This document shows, one piece after another, positions 32,744-43,215 of a DNA stretch of 64,000 nucleotides. The DNA is from Brevibacterium sp. CS2 (GTDB lineage: Bacteria > Actinomycetota > Actinomycetes > Actinomycetales > Brevibacteriaceae), in contig NZ_CP040020.1 in assembly GCF_005280295.1 (NCBI RefSeq), forward strand, positions 1,488,001 to 1,552,000, in the 5' to 3' direction. Each line of letters opens with the position of its first letter. Position 1 is the first letter of the stretch. The notes under the pieces are model-generated. The model was not told the origin of the DNA. It worked only from the letters and a program-made list of their open reading frames with translations, and made no database searches. The position numbers were made by a program, and so were the translations under genes.

Positions 32744-34501
32744 CTACACCCACGTCGGGTTCCACATTCGTGCACGCCAGTCCTCGTACGGCAGCATCTG
32801 CCCGGTGTAGACGGGGTAGAACCAGGCGAATGCGAGGATCGCGCACGCGACGACGAGGCCCACCGCGAGACGCCTGCCGAGGAGCACGCGATCGGTGCGG
32901 TCGCGTCCTGCGTCCGGTTCGCCCCACAGCAGACCCAGGCAGTAGGCGAGGGCGAGGACGACGAAGGGCACCATGACGATGGTGTAGAAGGTGAAGATCG
33001 TCCGGTCCTGGTAGAAGAACCACGGAACCCAGGTGGCGAGGAGTCCCGCGAGGATCGCGCCGGCCCGCCGGTCGCGGCGGAGCAGCCAGGCGCCGAGCAC
33101 GAGGACGATCGCGACGGGTGCGAGTCCCCAGATCACCGGGTTGCCGAGCGAGGTGATCGCCTGCGAGCAACGCTCGGCGGCGCAGCCGGCCTCCCCCTGC
33201 TCGAAGGATTCGTAGAAGAAGGAGGTCGGGCGCCATTGGACGATCCAGCCCCACGGGTTCGACATGTACGGGTGCTCGGAGTCGAGCCCGACGTGGAAGG
33301 TGTAGGCGGTGTAGTGGTAGTGCCCGAGGCTCGCGAGCCAGTCGGGCAGGAACGACCACCAGCCGCGGTTGTCCGCCGCCCAGGACCGGTCCCAGCCGCC
33401 GGGATTGAGGATCCAGCCGAGCCAGCACACGACGTAGACGACGAGGGCGACGGGCACGAGGGAGAGGAAGGCGGGGACGGAGTCCTTGACGAGGGCGGCC
33501 GTCCACGGGCGACGCACGCCGGCGCGGCGCCGGGCGCCGACGTCCCACAGGACCGCGAGGATCCCGAACACCGCGAGGGCGTAGAGCCCGGACCACTTGA
33601 CGCCCATCGCCAGGCCGAGGCTGATCCCGGCGGCCAGCCGCCACGGCCGCAGGCCCAGGGAGGGCCCGAACTCGGGGGAGACGAGCAGGCGGCGGGTCGC
33701 CGCGCCGCCGCGCGTCGCGGAGTCGAGGACTTCGGAGACGAAGCGCAGCGGCCGCGGCCGGAGCCGCTCGGCGACCGAGGCCGACTGCGGGTGGGCGGCG
33801 ACCGAGGCCGGCTGCGCGTAGGCAGCACCGGACCCCGCAGCGGGGGCCGCCGGCACCTCGGCGCGCGGCCGGGGACCGCCGGACCCGGGAGAGTCCGGTG
33901 CCCGGGTCATCCGCTCGACGAGCCTCCGGTCGGCCCACTCGCGATCGAGGACGAGGAATCCGAAGGCGAGCAGGATGAAGAACATGAGGAAGATGTCGAG
34001 CAGACCGGTGCGGGAGTGGACGAAGTGCTCGCCGTCCACCGCGAGGAGCAGGCCGGCGATCGAGCCGATCCACAGCGAGGAGAACAGGCGGATCGCGATG
34101 CGGGCGAGGAGGAAGATCGACAGCGCCCCGATGAGGGCGGCGCCGAACCGCCAGCCGAACGAGGAGTCCGCGCCGAACAGCTCGATGCCGGAGCCGAGGA
34201 TCCACTTGCCCAGCGGCGGGTGGACGACGTACGCGGGGGAGTCGAGGATGATGTCTGCGTCCCCGGCCTCGAAGGCCGCATTGGGCTCGTCGGGCCAGTC
34301 CCGCTCGTAGCCGAACCGGGTGAGCGAATAGGCGTCCTTGACGTAGTAGGTCTCGTCGAACACGAGGCGCGAGGGGAACTCGAGCCGGTGGAACCGGAGC
34401 GCCCCGCCGAGGACCGCGAGCAGCGCCGGGATGAGCCAGCCGAGCAGCGCGTGCGGGGAGCGCACGGGCAGCAGTCGGGATCCGAGGGTCGAGAAGCTCA
34501 C
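32744..34501 (-). CDS. Dolichyl/polyprenyl-phosphate-mannose protein O-mannosyltransferase
   Basis: About 585-residue polytopic membrane enzyme (Pmt, GT39) that moves mannose from polyprenyl-phosphate-mannose to Ser/Thr of exported proteins. Visible: the first loop with the catalytic Asp-Glu pair (LVFDETYYVKDAYSL), the HPPLGKW motif, EHFVHSRTGLLDIFLMFF and the C-terminal four-helix domain (VPWFFYQDRTIFTFYTIVMVPF). A low-complexity Ala/Pro insertion (about residues 205-245) lies in a cytosolic loop. GTG 34501 is the likely start: TACACT lies 7 nt upstream, giving a leaderless mRNA. The nonulosonate genes follow after 15 nt, so this promoter may drive the whole seven-gene run. Confidence 0.92.
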   Translation of the reverse strand: MSFSTLGSRLLPVRSPHALLGWLIPALLAVLGGALRFHRLEFPSRLVFDETYYVKDAYSLTRFGYERDWPDEPNAAFEAGDADIILDSPAYVVHPPLGKWILGSGIELFGADSSFGWRFGAALIGALSIFLLARIAIRLFSSLWIGSIAGLLLAVDGEHFVHSRTGLLDIFLMFFILLAFGFLVLDREWADRRLVERMTRAPDSPGSGGPRPRAEVPAAPAAGSGAAYAQPASVAAHPQSASVAERLRPRPLRFVSEVLDSATRGGAATRRLLVSPEFGPSLGLRPWRLAAGISLGLAMGVKWSGLYALAVFGILAVLWDVGARRRAGVRRPWTAALVKDSVPAFLSLVPVALVVYVVCWLGWILNPGGWDRSWAADNRGWWSFLPDWLASLGHYHYTAYTFHVGLDSEHPYMSNPWGWIVQWRPTSFFYESFEQGEAGCAAERCSQAITSLGNPVIWGLAPVAIVLVLGAWLLRRDRRAGAILAGLLATWVPWFFYQDRTIFTFYTIVMVPFVVLALAYCLGLLWGEPDAGRDRTDRVLLGRRLAVGLVVACAILAFAWFYPVYTGQMLPYEDWRARMWNPTWV

Positions 34502-34621
34502 ACGGATCAGTGTAGACAGCCGGGCGCGGGGGCCGGGTCCGCTCACCCGGGGGTGGTCGATGCCGCGACCGGCGCATAGGCTGGGAACCCTCGACCCCGG
34601 CCGGAAGCAGCTGACGCAGCC

Positions 34622-35287
34622 ATGGCGCACGACCCGAACATCCCCTCCGCCGGAGGATCGCCGGACGGACACGGTGTCCCGCAGCCGGGGTATCCCAGCG
34701 CCCCGCAGGGCGGGTATCCCGGAGGGCAGCAGGCGCCCGGCCCGGTACCGGAGCCCGGGTATCCCGGTGCCTATCAGGGCGGGCACCCCGGTGTCCCGCA
34801 GGACGGGTATCTCGGCGCCCACCAGGCCGCACACCCCGGTGCTCCGCCGTCCGGCCATCCCGCACCGCAGGACCCGCCCCCGTACGCGGCGCCGCGGAAC
34901 CCGTACCCCTACGCGGCGGCGTCGGAGAACCCGCACCCGTACCCCTACGCGGCATCGCCGACCATGGCGCCGATGGGCGGGGCACCCGCCCCGTCCCCGG
35001 CGCACCCGCTCGCCCTGACCTCGATGCTCTTCGGGATCGGGGCCGGGGCATTCGGATTCCTCGGACTGTTCCTCGGCATCCTCATCCCGCTCGCCTTCCT
35101 CGCAGCCGTCGGCGCGGCCGTCACCGGGCACATCGCCCGGTCGCAGATCAAGCGGACCGGTCGGGAGGGCGGCGGCATGGCCCTCACCGGCATCATCATC
35201 GGCTACGCCGTCGCCGCCCTGTGCATCCTGCTGTTCCTCCTCGCGATCGGCCTCGGGGTGTTCCTCGGGATGACCGGGCGGCTCTGA
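34622..35287 (+). CDS. DUF4190 membrane protein with Pro/Gly/Tyr-rich N-terminus
   Basis: 221 residues. The first 130 consist of GYPG/HPGAP/NPYPYA-type repeats (disordered, likely cytosolic). A DUF4190 unit follows: ALTSMLFGIGAGAFGFLGLFLGI, the signature GHIARSQIKRTGREGGGMALTGIIIGY, and a last membrane helix (ALCILLFLLAIGLGVFLGM). Divergent from pmt. A second protein of the same design is encoded immediately downstream. Function of the family is unknown. Confidence 0.8.
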   Translation: MAHDPNIPSAGGSPDGHGVPQPGYPSAPQGGYPGGQQAPGPVPEPGYPGAYQGGHPGVPQDGYLGAHQAAHPGAPPSGHPAPQDPPPYAAPRNPYPYAAASENPHPYPYAASPTMAPMGGAPAPSPAHPLALTSMLFGIGAGAFGFLGLFLGILIPLAFLAAVGAAVTGHIARSQIKRTGREGGGMALTGIIIGYAVAALCILLFLLAIGLGVFLGMTGRL

Positions 35288-35469
35288 GCGTCCTGCCGGC
35301 CCGTCCGCCGGTTGCTCGCCTTCCGTCCGCCCCGTTCGCCCTCCGCCCGGTCTGCTGTGCGACAGGTTCGACGCGGATATTGCCGAACCGTGACATCCTC
35401 CGATTGCCGGGGCCGTCCGCGACGGCCTACCGTTGATCCCAGACGGTCGAGAGAGAAGAGAGTCCCCAC

Positions 35470-35985
35470 ATGTCCAGCAACGGCTACCAGCCCGATCCCT
35501 ACGGCACGAGCGGCGGTTCCGCCGGCTATCCCGGCGGCGCTGCGGCCTATGACGCCTACGCCGCCCCGGCGTACGGGTCCGCTCCGGCGGGCGCCCAGTA
35601 CGGCGACGCCGGCTACGGCCAGAGCGCGTCCTACGGCGGCGACCCCTACGCCGCGCAGTCCGGCTACGCCGCACCGCAGAGCTACGGCGCCCCCGGCGGC
35701 TACGTGCAGACGCGGCCGACGAACACCATGGCGCTCCTGTCGCTCATCATGTCGCTCGTCGGCATCGCCACCGGCGGCATGACCTCGATCCTCGGCATCA
35801 TCTTCGGTCACCTCGGCAAGAGCCAGATCAAGCGGACCGGCGAGGCCGGCGAGCAGATGGCTCTGTGGGGGCTCATCGTCGGCTACGTCGTGCTCGGCCT
35901 GTGGGTGCTGTTCTGGGTCCTCTACATCCTGTTCTTCGTCGGGATGTTCGGGCTCGCCATCTGGGGCTCGACCGCCGGCTACTGA
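35470..35985 (+). CDS. DUF4190 membrane protein, paralog of the preceding gene
   Basis: 171 residues with a Gly/Tyr/Ala/Ser-rich N-terminal half (SSNGYQPDPYGTSGG, GYGQSASYGGDPYAAQ) and a DUF4190 C-half (LLSLIMSLVGIATGGMTSILGIIFGHLGKSQIKRTGEAGEQMALWGLIVGY). It shares the GH-x3-SQIKRTG signature with its neighbour but has a different tail, so it is an old duplicate. AGAGAAGAGAG upstream of the ATG serves as ribosome site. The gap 35288-35469 has no gene. Confidence 0.8.
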   Translation: MSSNGYQPDPYGTSGGSAGYPGGAAAYDAYAAPAYGSAPAGAQYGDAGYGQSASYGGDPYAAQSGYAAPQSYGAPGGYVQTRPTNTMALLSLIMSLVGIATGGMTSILGIIFGHLGKSQIKRTGEAGEQMALWGLIVGYVVLGLWVLFWVLYILFFVGMFGLAIWGSTAGY

Positions 35986-36019
35986 CCCCGCACCCGCCCT
36001 GCTGCATCCGGTTCGCACC

Positions 36020-36895
36020 GTGATCCCTGCCGATCCCGCGCCCGAGGCGCCCGCCCCCCGCACCGGGGACGGGTGCCTCGTGCTCGTCGGGACCCCGATC
36101 GGGAACCTCGGCGACGCCTCGGAGCGGCTGCGGCACGAGATCGGGGCCGCCGACCTCATCGCCGCCGAGGACACCCGGCGCTTCCTCGGGCTGGCCGATC
36201 GGCTGGGGCTCGCCCACACCTCGGCGATCATCAGCCTCTTCGACCACAACGAGGACGCGAAGGCCGCCGACATCGCCGACGCCGTCGCTGCGGGCAAGCG
36301 GGTCGTGCTCCTCGCCGACGCGGGGATGCCCGCGGTGTCCGACCCCGGCTACCGGGTGGTGCGCGCGGTCGCCGACCGCGACCTGCCCGTCACCTCGGCG
36401 CCCGGCCCGTCCGCCGTGCTCACCGCGCTCGCGCTGTCCGGCCTCCCCTCGGACCGCTTCGCCTTCGAGGGATTCCTGCCCCGGAAGGCCGGGGAGCGAT
36501 CCCGCGCTCTCGCCGCGCTCGCCCGCGAGGAGCGCACGCTCGTCTTCTTCGAGAGCCCCCACCGGATCGCCGCGGCGCTCGATGACATCGTCGCCGCCTT
36601 CGGCCCCGACCGGCCGATGACGATCTCGCGCGAGCTCACGAAGACCTACGAGGAGGTGCTCCGCGGGACCGCATCCGAGCTCCACGACCGCGCTGCGGAG
36701 GGGCTGCGCGGCGAGCTCACCCTCGTCGTCGCCGGACACCCGGGGGATGCCGCCGAACCCGCCGACCACCTCGCCGAGATGCGGCGCCTCGTCGACGGCG
36801 GGATGCGGGCGAAGAAGGCCGCCGCCGAGGTCGCCGAGCGCCACGGGATCTCCACCCGCGCGATGTACGAGGAATACATCCACGCCGAGGACTGA
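36020..36895 (+). CDS. rsmI: 16S rRNA (cytidine1402-2'-O)-methyltransferase
   Basis: 291 residues. SAM-dependent 2'-O methylation of C1402 in the 30S decoding centre. Typical motifs of the tetrapyrrole-methylase fold: [82 protein letters not shown] (read as successive blocks) and FFESPHRI. The C-terminal helix [11 protein letters not shown] fits the usual DUF tail. GTG start at 36020. It precedes metG, the usual actinobacterial order. Confidence 0.95.
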   Translation: MIPADPAPEAPAPRTGDGCLVLVGTPIGNLGDASERLRHEIGAADLIAAEDTRRFLGLADRLGLAHTSAIISLFDHNEDAKAADIADAVAAGKRVVLLADAGMPAVSDPGYRVVRAVADRDLPVTSAPGPSAVLTALALSGLPSDRFAFEGFLPRKAGERSRALAALAREERTLVFFESPHRIAAALDDIVAAFGPDRPMTISRELTKTYEEVLRGTASELHDRAAEGLRGELTLVVAGHPGDAAEPADHLAEMRRLVDGGMRAKKAAAEVAERHGISTRAMYEEYIHAED

Positions 36896-36994
36896 GCGGG
36901 GCGCGGATCAGCGGTGCGCGCACTGCGGATCGGCGGCCCGCGGGGACCGGGCCGAGCACCGCGGACGCGGGCCCGAGCGCCCCGGTGCGATCAG

Positions 36995-37008
36995 TAGACT
37001 GGGTGTCC
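36995..37008 (+). promoter_or_regulatory. -10 box TAGACT giving a leaderless metG transcript
   Basis: TAGACT at 36995-37000 is followed by 8 nt and the metG ATG at 37009, with no Shine-Dalgarno. Transcription would begin at the start codon. Confidence 0.5.
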
Positions 37009-38532
37009 ATGAGCTTCTACATCACCACCGCCATCGCGTACCCGAACGGCGCCCCGCACATCGGGCACGCCTACGAGTACATCGCCGCAGACACCATCGC
37101 GCGATTCCACCGACTCGCCGGCGAGGACGTCTTCTTCATGACGGGCACCGACGAGCACGGCCTCAAGATGCAGCAGACGGCGCAGAAGCTCGGGGTGAGC
37201 ACCCAGGAGCTCGCCGACACGAACTCCGCGGCCTTCCGGGCGCTCGACGACATGCTCGGCGTGTCCTACGACCGCTTCATCCGCACCACCGACGCCGACC
37301 ACCGGGCCACCTGCCAGGAGCTGTGGCGGCGGATGGAGGCCAACGGCGACATCTACCTCGACTCCTACTCCGGGTGGTACTCGGTGCGGGACGAGGCGTA
37401 CTTCGCCGAGGACGAGACCGAGGTCGTCGACGGCATCCGCGTCGCCCAGTCCTCCGGCGCCGAGGTGACGTGGACGGAGGAGGAGTCCTACTTCTTCCGC
37501 CTCTCGAAGTACCAGGAGCCGCTGCTCGAGCTCTACCGCGAGCACCCCGAGTTCGTCGGCCCGGACGTGCGCCGCAACGAGGTCGCCTCGTTCGTCGCCT
37601 CCGGTCTCAAGGACCTCTCGATCTCGCGGACGACCTTCGACTGGGGGATCCCGGTCCCCGGGGACGAGAAGCACGTGATGTACGTGTGGGTCGACGCGCT
37701 CACCAACTACCTCACCGGGGCCGGGTTCCCGCACGACCCGGCCGCCTTCGAGCGCTGGTGGCCCGCCGACGTCCACATCATCGGCAAGGACATCGCCCGC
37801 TTCCACGCGATCTACTGGCCGGCCTTCCTCATGAGCGCCGGGATCGAGCTGCCCCGCCGCGTCCACGCCCACGGCTTCCTCTTCAACAAGGGCGAGAAGA
37901 TGTCGAAGTCGGTGGGCAACGTCGTCGATCCCTATGCGCTCGTCGAGGGCTACGGGCTCGACACCGTCCGCTTCTTCGTGCTCCGCGAGTTCTCCTACGG
38001 CCAGGACGGTTCGTACTCCCACGAGGGCATCGTCACCCGCAAGAACACCGACCTCGCCAATGAGTACGGCAACCTCGCCCAGCGCTCGCTGTCGATGGTG
38101 GCGAAGAACTGCGGCGGCGCCGTCCCGACCCCGGGCGAGCTCACCGCCGACGACGAGGCGCTCCTCGCCGCCGCCCGCGGCGCCTACGCGCAGGCCGCCG
38201 AGCACGTCGGCACACAGAGCCTCCACCTCTACCTCGAGGCGTGCTGGAAGGTGCTCGCGGCGGCGAACAGGTACTTCAGCGCGCAGGAGCCGTGGAAGCT
38301 CCGGAAGACCGACGAGACGCGGATGGCCACGGTGCTGTGGGTGACGATCGAGGTCGTGCGCATCATCACCCTGCTCGTCCAGCCGGTGATGCCGGAGTCC
38401 ACCGCCCGCCTCCTCGACCTGCTCGCGGTGCCCGCGGACGCGCGCGACTTCGCCGCCCTCGACACCCCGCTCGTCGCCGGCACTCCGCTACCCGCGCCCG
38501 TCCCGGTGTTCCCCAAGTTCCAGGAGGACTGA
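37009..38532 (+). CDS. metG: Methionyl-tRNA synthetase
   Basis: 507-residue class I synthetase charging tRNA-Met. HIGH appears as [16 protein letters not shown] and KMSKS as [14 protein letters not shown]. The connective-peptide region ([22 protein letters not shown]...[10 protein letters not shown]) has none of the Cys pairs of zinc-knuckle MetRS, so this is the zinc-free short type. No C-terminal dimerisation domain. The anticodon-binding helical domain ([20 protein letters not shown]) closes the protein. The metG stop and tatD start share one base. Confidence 0.96.
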   Translation: MSFYITTAIAYPNGAPHIGHAYEYIAADTIARFHRLAGEDVFFMTGTDEHGLKMQQTAQKLGVSTQELADTNSAAFRALDDMLGVSYDRFIRTTDADHRATCQELWRRMEANGDIYLDSYSGWYSVRDEAYFAEDETEVVDGIRVAQSSGAEVTWTEEESYFFRLSKYQEPLLELYREHPEFVGPDVRRNEVASFVASGLKDLSISRTTFDWGIPVPGDEKHVMYVWVDALTNYLTGAGFPHDPAAFERWWPADVHIIGKDIARFHAIYWPAFLMSAGIELPRRVHAHGFLFNKGEKMSKSVGNVVDPYALVEGYGLDTVRFFVLREFSYGQDGSYSHEGIVTRKNTDLANEYGNLAQRSLSMVAKNCGGAVPTPGELTADDEALLAAARGAYAQAAEHVGTQSLHLYLEACWKVLAAANRYFSAQEPWKLRKTDETRMATVLWVTIEVVRIITLLVQPVMPESTARLLDLLAVPADARDFAALDTPLVAGTPLPAPVPVFPKFQED

Positions 38533-39452
38533 TGGCCTCGCGCGCCGCAGGAGACTACCCCGAGGTGCCCGAACCGCTCCCGGTTCCGGGCGTCGACACC
38601 CATACCCACCTCGACATCTGCACCGGTGCCCGCGGTCCGATCAAGTCGGGCGAGCCCGCGCCGGAGGTCGAGCCGGGAGCTGACGAGGAGTTCCCGCCGC
38701 TCGCGTTCTTCCACGACACCGCCCAGCAGGCGGGGGTCACTCGGATCGTGCAGATCGGGTGCGACATGCGCTCGGCGCGCTGGACCGCCGAGGTCGTCGC
38801 CGCCGAGGCCGCCGCCGGCCGGGACTGGATGCTCGGCGGGGTGGCGATCCACCCGAACGAGGCGCCGCGGCTGGCCGCGGTGGGCCTCCTCGAGGAGTCG
38901 CTCACCGAGATCGAGCAGCTCGCCGCGGGGGAGAGGATCCGCGTCGTGGGGGAGACCGGACTCGACTACTTCCGCACCGAGGACGACGGCATCGCCGCGC
39001 AGCAGGAGTCGTTCCGCGCCCACATCGAGATCGCCAAGCGGCAGGGGCTCGCGCTCCAGATCCACGACCGGAACGCCCACGCCGACGTGCTCCGGATCCT
39101 CGACGAGGAGGGGGCGCCGGATGTCACGGTGTTCCACTGCTTCTCCGGGGACGCGGAGTTCGCCCGGGCCTGTGCCGAGCGCGGCTTCTTCATGTCCTTC
39201 GCGGGGAACATCACGTTCAAGAATGCCGCCGACCTGCGCCACGCGGCCGCCGTCGTCCCGCCCCGCCTGCTGCTGAGCGAGACCGATGCACCGTTCCTCA
39301 CCCCGCACCCGCACCGCGGCCGCCCTGGTGGGCCATACCTCACTGCGGTGACCCTGCGAAAGCTCGCCGAGGTGCGCGAAGCCCCGCTCGCCGAGCTCTG
39401 CGAACAGATCACCGCGAACGCCGAGCAGGCCTTCGGCACCTGGGAGCTGTGA
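38532..39452 (+). CDS. tatD: TatD-family metal-dependent hydrolase
   Basis: 306 residues. TatD DNases are Mg2+-dependent TIM-barrel 3'-exonucleases/endonucleases. Metal ligands: VDTHTHLD (HxH), GETGLDYFR (Glu), QIHDRNAH (His), FHCFSG (His) and LLSETDAPFLTP (Asp). It is about 40 residues longer than usual owing to an N-terminal extension and an acidic insertion after LDICTGARG (about residues 33-60). AGGAGG upstream of the ATG lies inside the metG end, so translation is coupled. Confidence 0.93.
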   Translation: MASRAAGDYPEVPEPLPVPGVDTHTHLDICTGARGPIKSGEPAPEVEPGADEEFPPLAFFHDTAQQAGVTRIVQIGCDMRSARWTAEVVAAEAAAGRDWMLGGVAIHPNEAPRLAAVGLLEESLTEIEQLAAGERIRVVGETGLDYFRTEDDGIAAQQESFRAHIEIAKRQGLALQIHDRNAHADVLRILDEEGAPDVTVFHCFSGDAEFARACAERGFFMSFAGNITFKNAADLRHAAAVVPPRLLLSETDAPFLTPHPHRGRPGGPYLTAVTLRKLAEVREAPLAELCEQITANAEQAFGTWEL

Positions 39453-39550
39453 CGCCGGGAGCAGGCGACGACACCCTTTCGTGACCTGCGCCGTGACCCG
39501 GTGAGCGACCGGTGCTGCGGCCCTGACCTCGGGCGTTGTCTCGCGCATGT

Positions 39551-40914
<1,364 letters not shown>

Positions 40915-41046
40915 GCCCCGCACCGAGGAGCACGACGGACCGACCATCGCACGCACGACCCGCGGGAACCTCGGCCGAGGACCTGCAGAGACATGACAAG
41001 CGCGACCCGGTGAGCGACCCTCGCCGGCAGCACTTCGAGGAGATAC

Positions 41047-42270
41047 ATGGACATCCTGCGCAATCGCAAGGTTCAGATCGCCGGCCAGGCGGTGATCATC
41101 ACGGCACTCGTCGGCGGTACGGGTGCGTTCGTGGCGCTCAACAAGTCGGTGAACCTCTCCGTCGACGGGCAGTCCGAGCAGGTTCGGACGTTCGGCTCCT
41201 CGGTGGGCGATGTGCTCGAGGCGCAGGGTCTCGAGGTCGATGAGCGCGATGCCGTGCAGCCCGGCGCGGAGACGCGCGTCGAGCGGGACATGACGATCGT
41301 GGTGAACACCGCGAAGGATCTCGATCTCACCGTCGACGGCGTGCCGGTCGAGGAGTGGACGACGGCGAACACTGTCGGCCAGGCCCTTGCGGATCTCGGC
41401 GTCGAGGCCGAGGGCGCCGAGGTGTCGGTGCCGCTCGACGAGACGCTCACCGAGGACGGTGCGGCGATCGAGGTGGTGACCCCGAAGGGGGTGACCGTGA
41501 AGGCCGATGGTGAGCAGAAGGTCGTCAACGCCGCCGCCGCGACGGTGTCCGAGGTGCTGTCCGAGGCCGGTATCGAGGTGGCGGACGAGGACATCGTGTC
41601 CGCTCCGCTCACCGCTCCGGTGTCCGATGGCCAGGTTGTCGACGTGCTGCGGGTGAAGAACGAGACCACGACCGTCGAGGAGAAGATCGAGAAGAAGACC
41701 ACCGTCAAGGAGTCCGCGTCGATGGATCGCGGTGAGACGAAGGTCGAAACCGAGGGCAAGGACGGCGTGCGGGAGGTCGTGTACGACATCCGCACGGTCG
41801 ACGGCGCCGAGGTCAAGAAGGAGAAGGTGTCGGAGAAGGTCGTCTCGGAGCCGGTCGACGAGGTCGTCGTCAAGGGCACCCGCGCACCGCGCCCGGCCGC
41901 ACCCGAAGACGACTCCTCCACCGGCGGCGGCTCCGATTCCGGTTCGGCGGGCGACTCGGGCTCCGATTCGGGATCCGGCGGCTCCGACTCCGGCGACTCC
42001 GGCGGCACGATGAGCAAGCAGGAGATCATCGACATGCTCGGCGGTCCCGGCACCCGTTGGTACAAGATCGTCAAGTGCGAATCGGAGTTCAACCCGCGGG
42101 CGGTCAATCAGCAGAACCGCGCCCACTTCGGCCTGTTCCAGTTCAAGCTCGCCACCTGGCAGTCGGTGGGCGGCAAGGGCAACCCGATCGATGCGAGCCC
42201 GCAGGAGCAGTTCAAGCGCGCCAAGATCCTCCAGGAGAAGGCCGGCTGGAGCCAGTGGGCCTGCGCCTGA
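41047..42270 (+). CDS. RpfB-like protein, tandem paralog with divergent C-terminal lysozyme-like domain
   Basis: 407 residues. Residues 1 to about 285 are nearly the same as the preceding protein (membrane segment, three DUF348, G5). The linker is Gly/Ser/Asp-rich instead of Lys/Glu, and the C-terminal domain is different: YKIVKCESEFNPRAVNQQNRAHFGLFQFKLATWQSVGG keeps the CES catalytic Glu and the GLFQF wall-lytic core but lacks the [14 protein letters not shown] block. GAGGAG lies 4 nt before the ATG. The upstream spacer repeats GACCCGGTGAGCGACC from upstream of the first copy, so the duplication included flanking DNA. Confidence 0.88.
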   Translation: MDILRNRKVQIAGQAVIITALVGGTGAFVALNKSVNLSVDGQSEQVRTFGSSVGDVLEAQGLEVDERDAVQPGAETRVERDMTIVVNTAKDLDLTVDGVPVEEWTTANTVGQALADLGVEAEGAEVSVPLDETLTEDGAAIEVVTPKGVTVKADGEQKVVNAAAATVSEVLSEAGIEVADEDIVSAPLTAPVSDGQVVDVLRVKNETTTVEEKIEKKTTVKESASMDRGETKVETEGKDGVREVVYDIRTVDGAEVKKEKVSEKVVSEPVDEVVVKGTRAPRPAAPEDDSSTGGGSDSGSAGDSGSDSGSGGSDSGDSGGTMSKQEIIDMLGGPGTRWYKIVKCESEFNPRAVNQQNRAHFGLFQFKLATWQSVGGKGNPIDASPQEQFKRAKILQEKAGWSQWACA

Positions 42271-42307
42271 TCCCGCCGGCGGCCTGACCGCCGCTCCCGG
42301 ACCTCAC

Positions 42308-42339
42308 GGGTCCGCCGCGTCCACCGACGTGGCGGACCC
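42308..42339 (+). terminator. Terminator after the second rpf gene
   Basis: GGGTCCGCC (42308-42316) pairs with GGCGGACCC (42331-42339) in the 82-bp gap before the FNT gene. Directly after it TAGTCT (42341-42346) lies 6 nt before the FNT ATG, a likely leaderless promoter. Confidence 0.65.
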
Positions 42340-42352
42340 GTAGTCTTCTCCC

Positions 42353-43198
42353 ATGGTGGATGAGAAGAAGCAGCGCGAGCGGATGGGCGACACCGGCCTC
42401 GACATCGAGGAGGAGCTGCTCGGCGAAGCGGCCTTCACGGTGACCGAGGGGACCGAGCGGCTCAATCGCACCTCGGTCGAGCTCATCGTCACCGGACTGT
42501 TCGGCGGCATCGACATCGGCCTCGGGATCCTCGCGATGATCCTCGTCAAGCAGGCCACCGACTCCGACATCCTCGCCGGCATGGCGTTCGGTGTGGGTCT
42601 CCTCGCCCTCAAGATGGCACACTCCGAGCTCTTCACCGAGGAGTTCCTCCTCCCCATCAACGCGATCGTCGCCGGGCAGGGGACGTGGGTGCAGCTGCTC
42701 CGGCTGTGGTCGGTGACGCTCGTGTGCAACCTCGCCGGCGGGCTCGTGTTCGCCTGGCTCACCGTGCTCGCGCTGCCGGACTACCACGGGACGATCATCG
42801 ACACCGCGAACGGCTACCTCGACACCGGCTCCGTCGGCACGACGATCGGGCTCGCGCTGCTCGCGGGCGCCACGATCACGCTGTCGACCCGCATGCAGCA
42901 GGGCACCTCGAACGATGTCGTCGTCGCGCTGCTCTGCATGATCTCCGGATTCCTCGTCATCGGCTTCGGCATGCTCCACGGGGCGCTCAACGCGATGATC
43001 ATCTTCGGAGCGATGCTCGCCGGGGCGGACATCACGGTGCTCGACTTCCTCGGCTGGTTCGTCGTCGTCATCCCGCTCAACATGCTCGGCGGTCTCGCGA
43101 TCATCACCCTGCCGCGTCTCCTCCGCACCCGCAGGATCCTGTCCGCGGTGCGCCGCGGCGACCTCTCCCTCGAGGACCTCGAGGAGGAGGCGAGCTGA
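42353..43198 (+). CDS. Formate/nitrite transporter (FNT) family channel
   Basis: 281 residues with a charged cytosolic N-terminus (about 45) and six membrane helices: VELIVTGLFGGIDIGLGI, GVGLLALKMAHSELFTEEFLLPI, LLRLWSVTLVCNLAGGLVFAWL, LALLAGATITLSTRMQQGTSND, IGFGMLHGALNAMIIF and FLGWFVVVIPLNMLGGLAIITL. The block HSELFTEEFLLP matches the first FNT signature (xELFTEN), and NMLGG the second half. The cargo (formate, nitrite, lactate, hydrosulfide or other weak acid anion) cannot be told. Leaderless promoter probable. Confidence 0.88.
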   Translation: MVDEKKQRERMGDTGLDIEEELLGEAAFTVTEGTERLNRTSVELIVTGLFGGIDIGLGILAMILVKQATDSDILAGMAFGVGLLALKMAHSELFTEEFLLPINAIVAGQGTWVQLLRLWSVTLVCNLAGGLVFAWLTVLALPDYHGTIIDTANGYLDTGSVGTTIGLALLAGATITLSTRMQQGTSNDVVVALLCMISGFLVIGFGMLHGALNAMIIFGAMLAGADITVLDFLGWFVVVIPLNMLGGLAIITLPRLLRTRRILSAVRRGDLSLEDLEEEAS

Positions 43199-43215
43199 GC
43201 GGCGCCCTGCCGGAC

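Noticed and set aside
29476..34579. Very long plus-strand open frames (700 and 1000 codons) opposite the nonulosonate and pmt genes
   Set aside because: They are antisense shadows in GC-rich DNA: Val/Asp/Arg-rich products without motifs, while the minus strand holds recognisable families.
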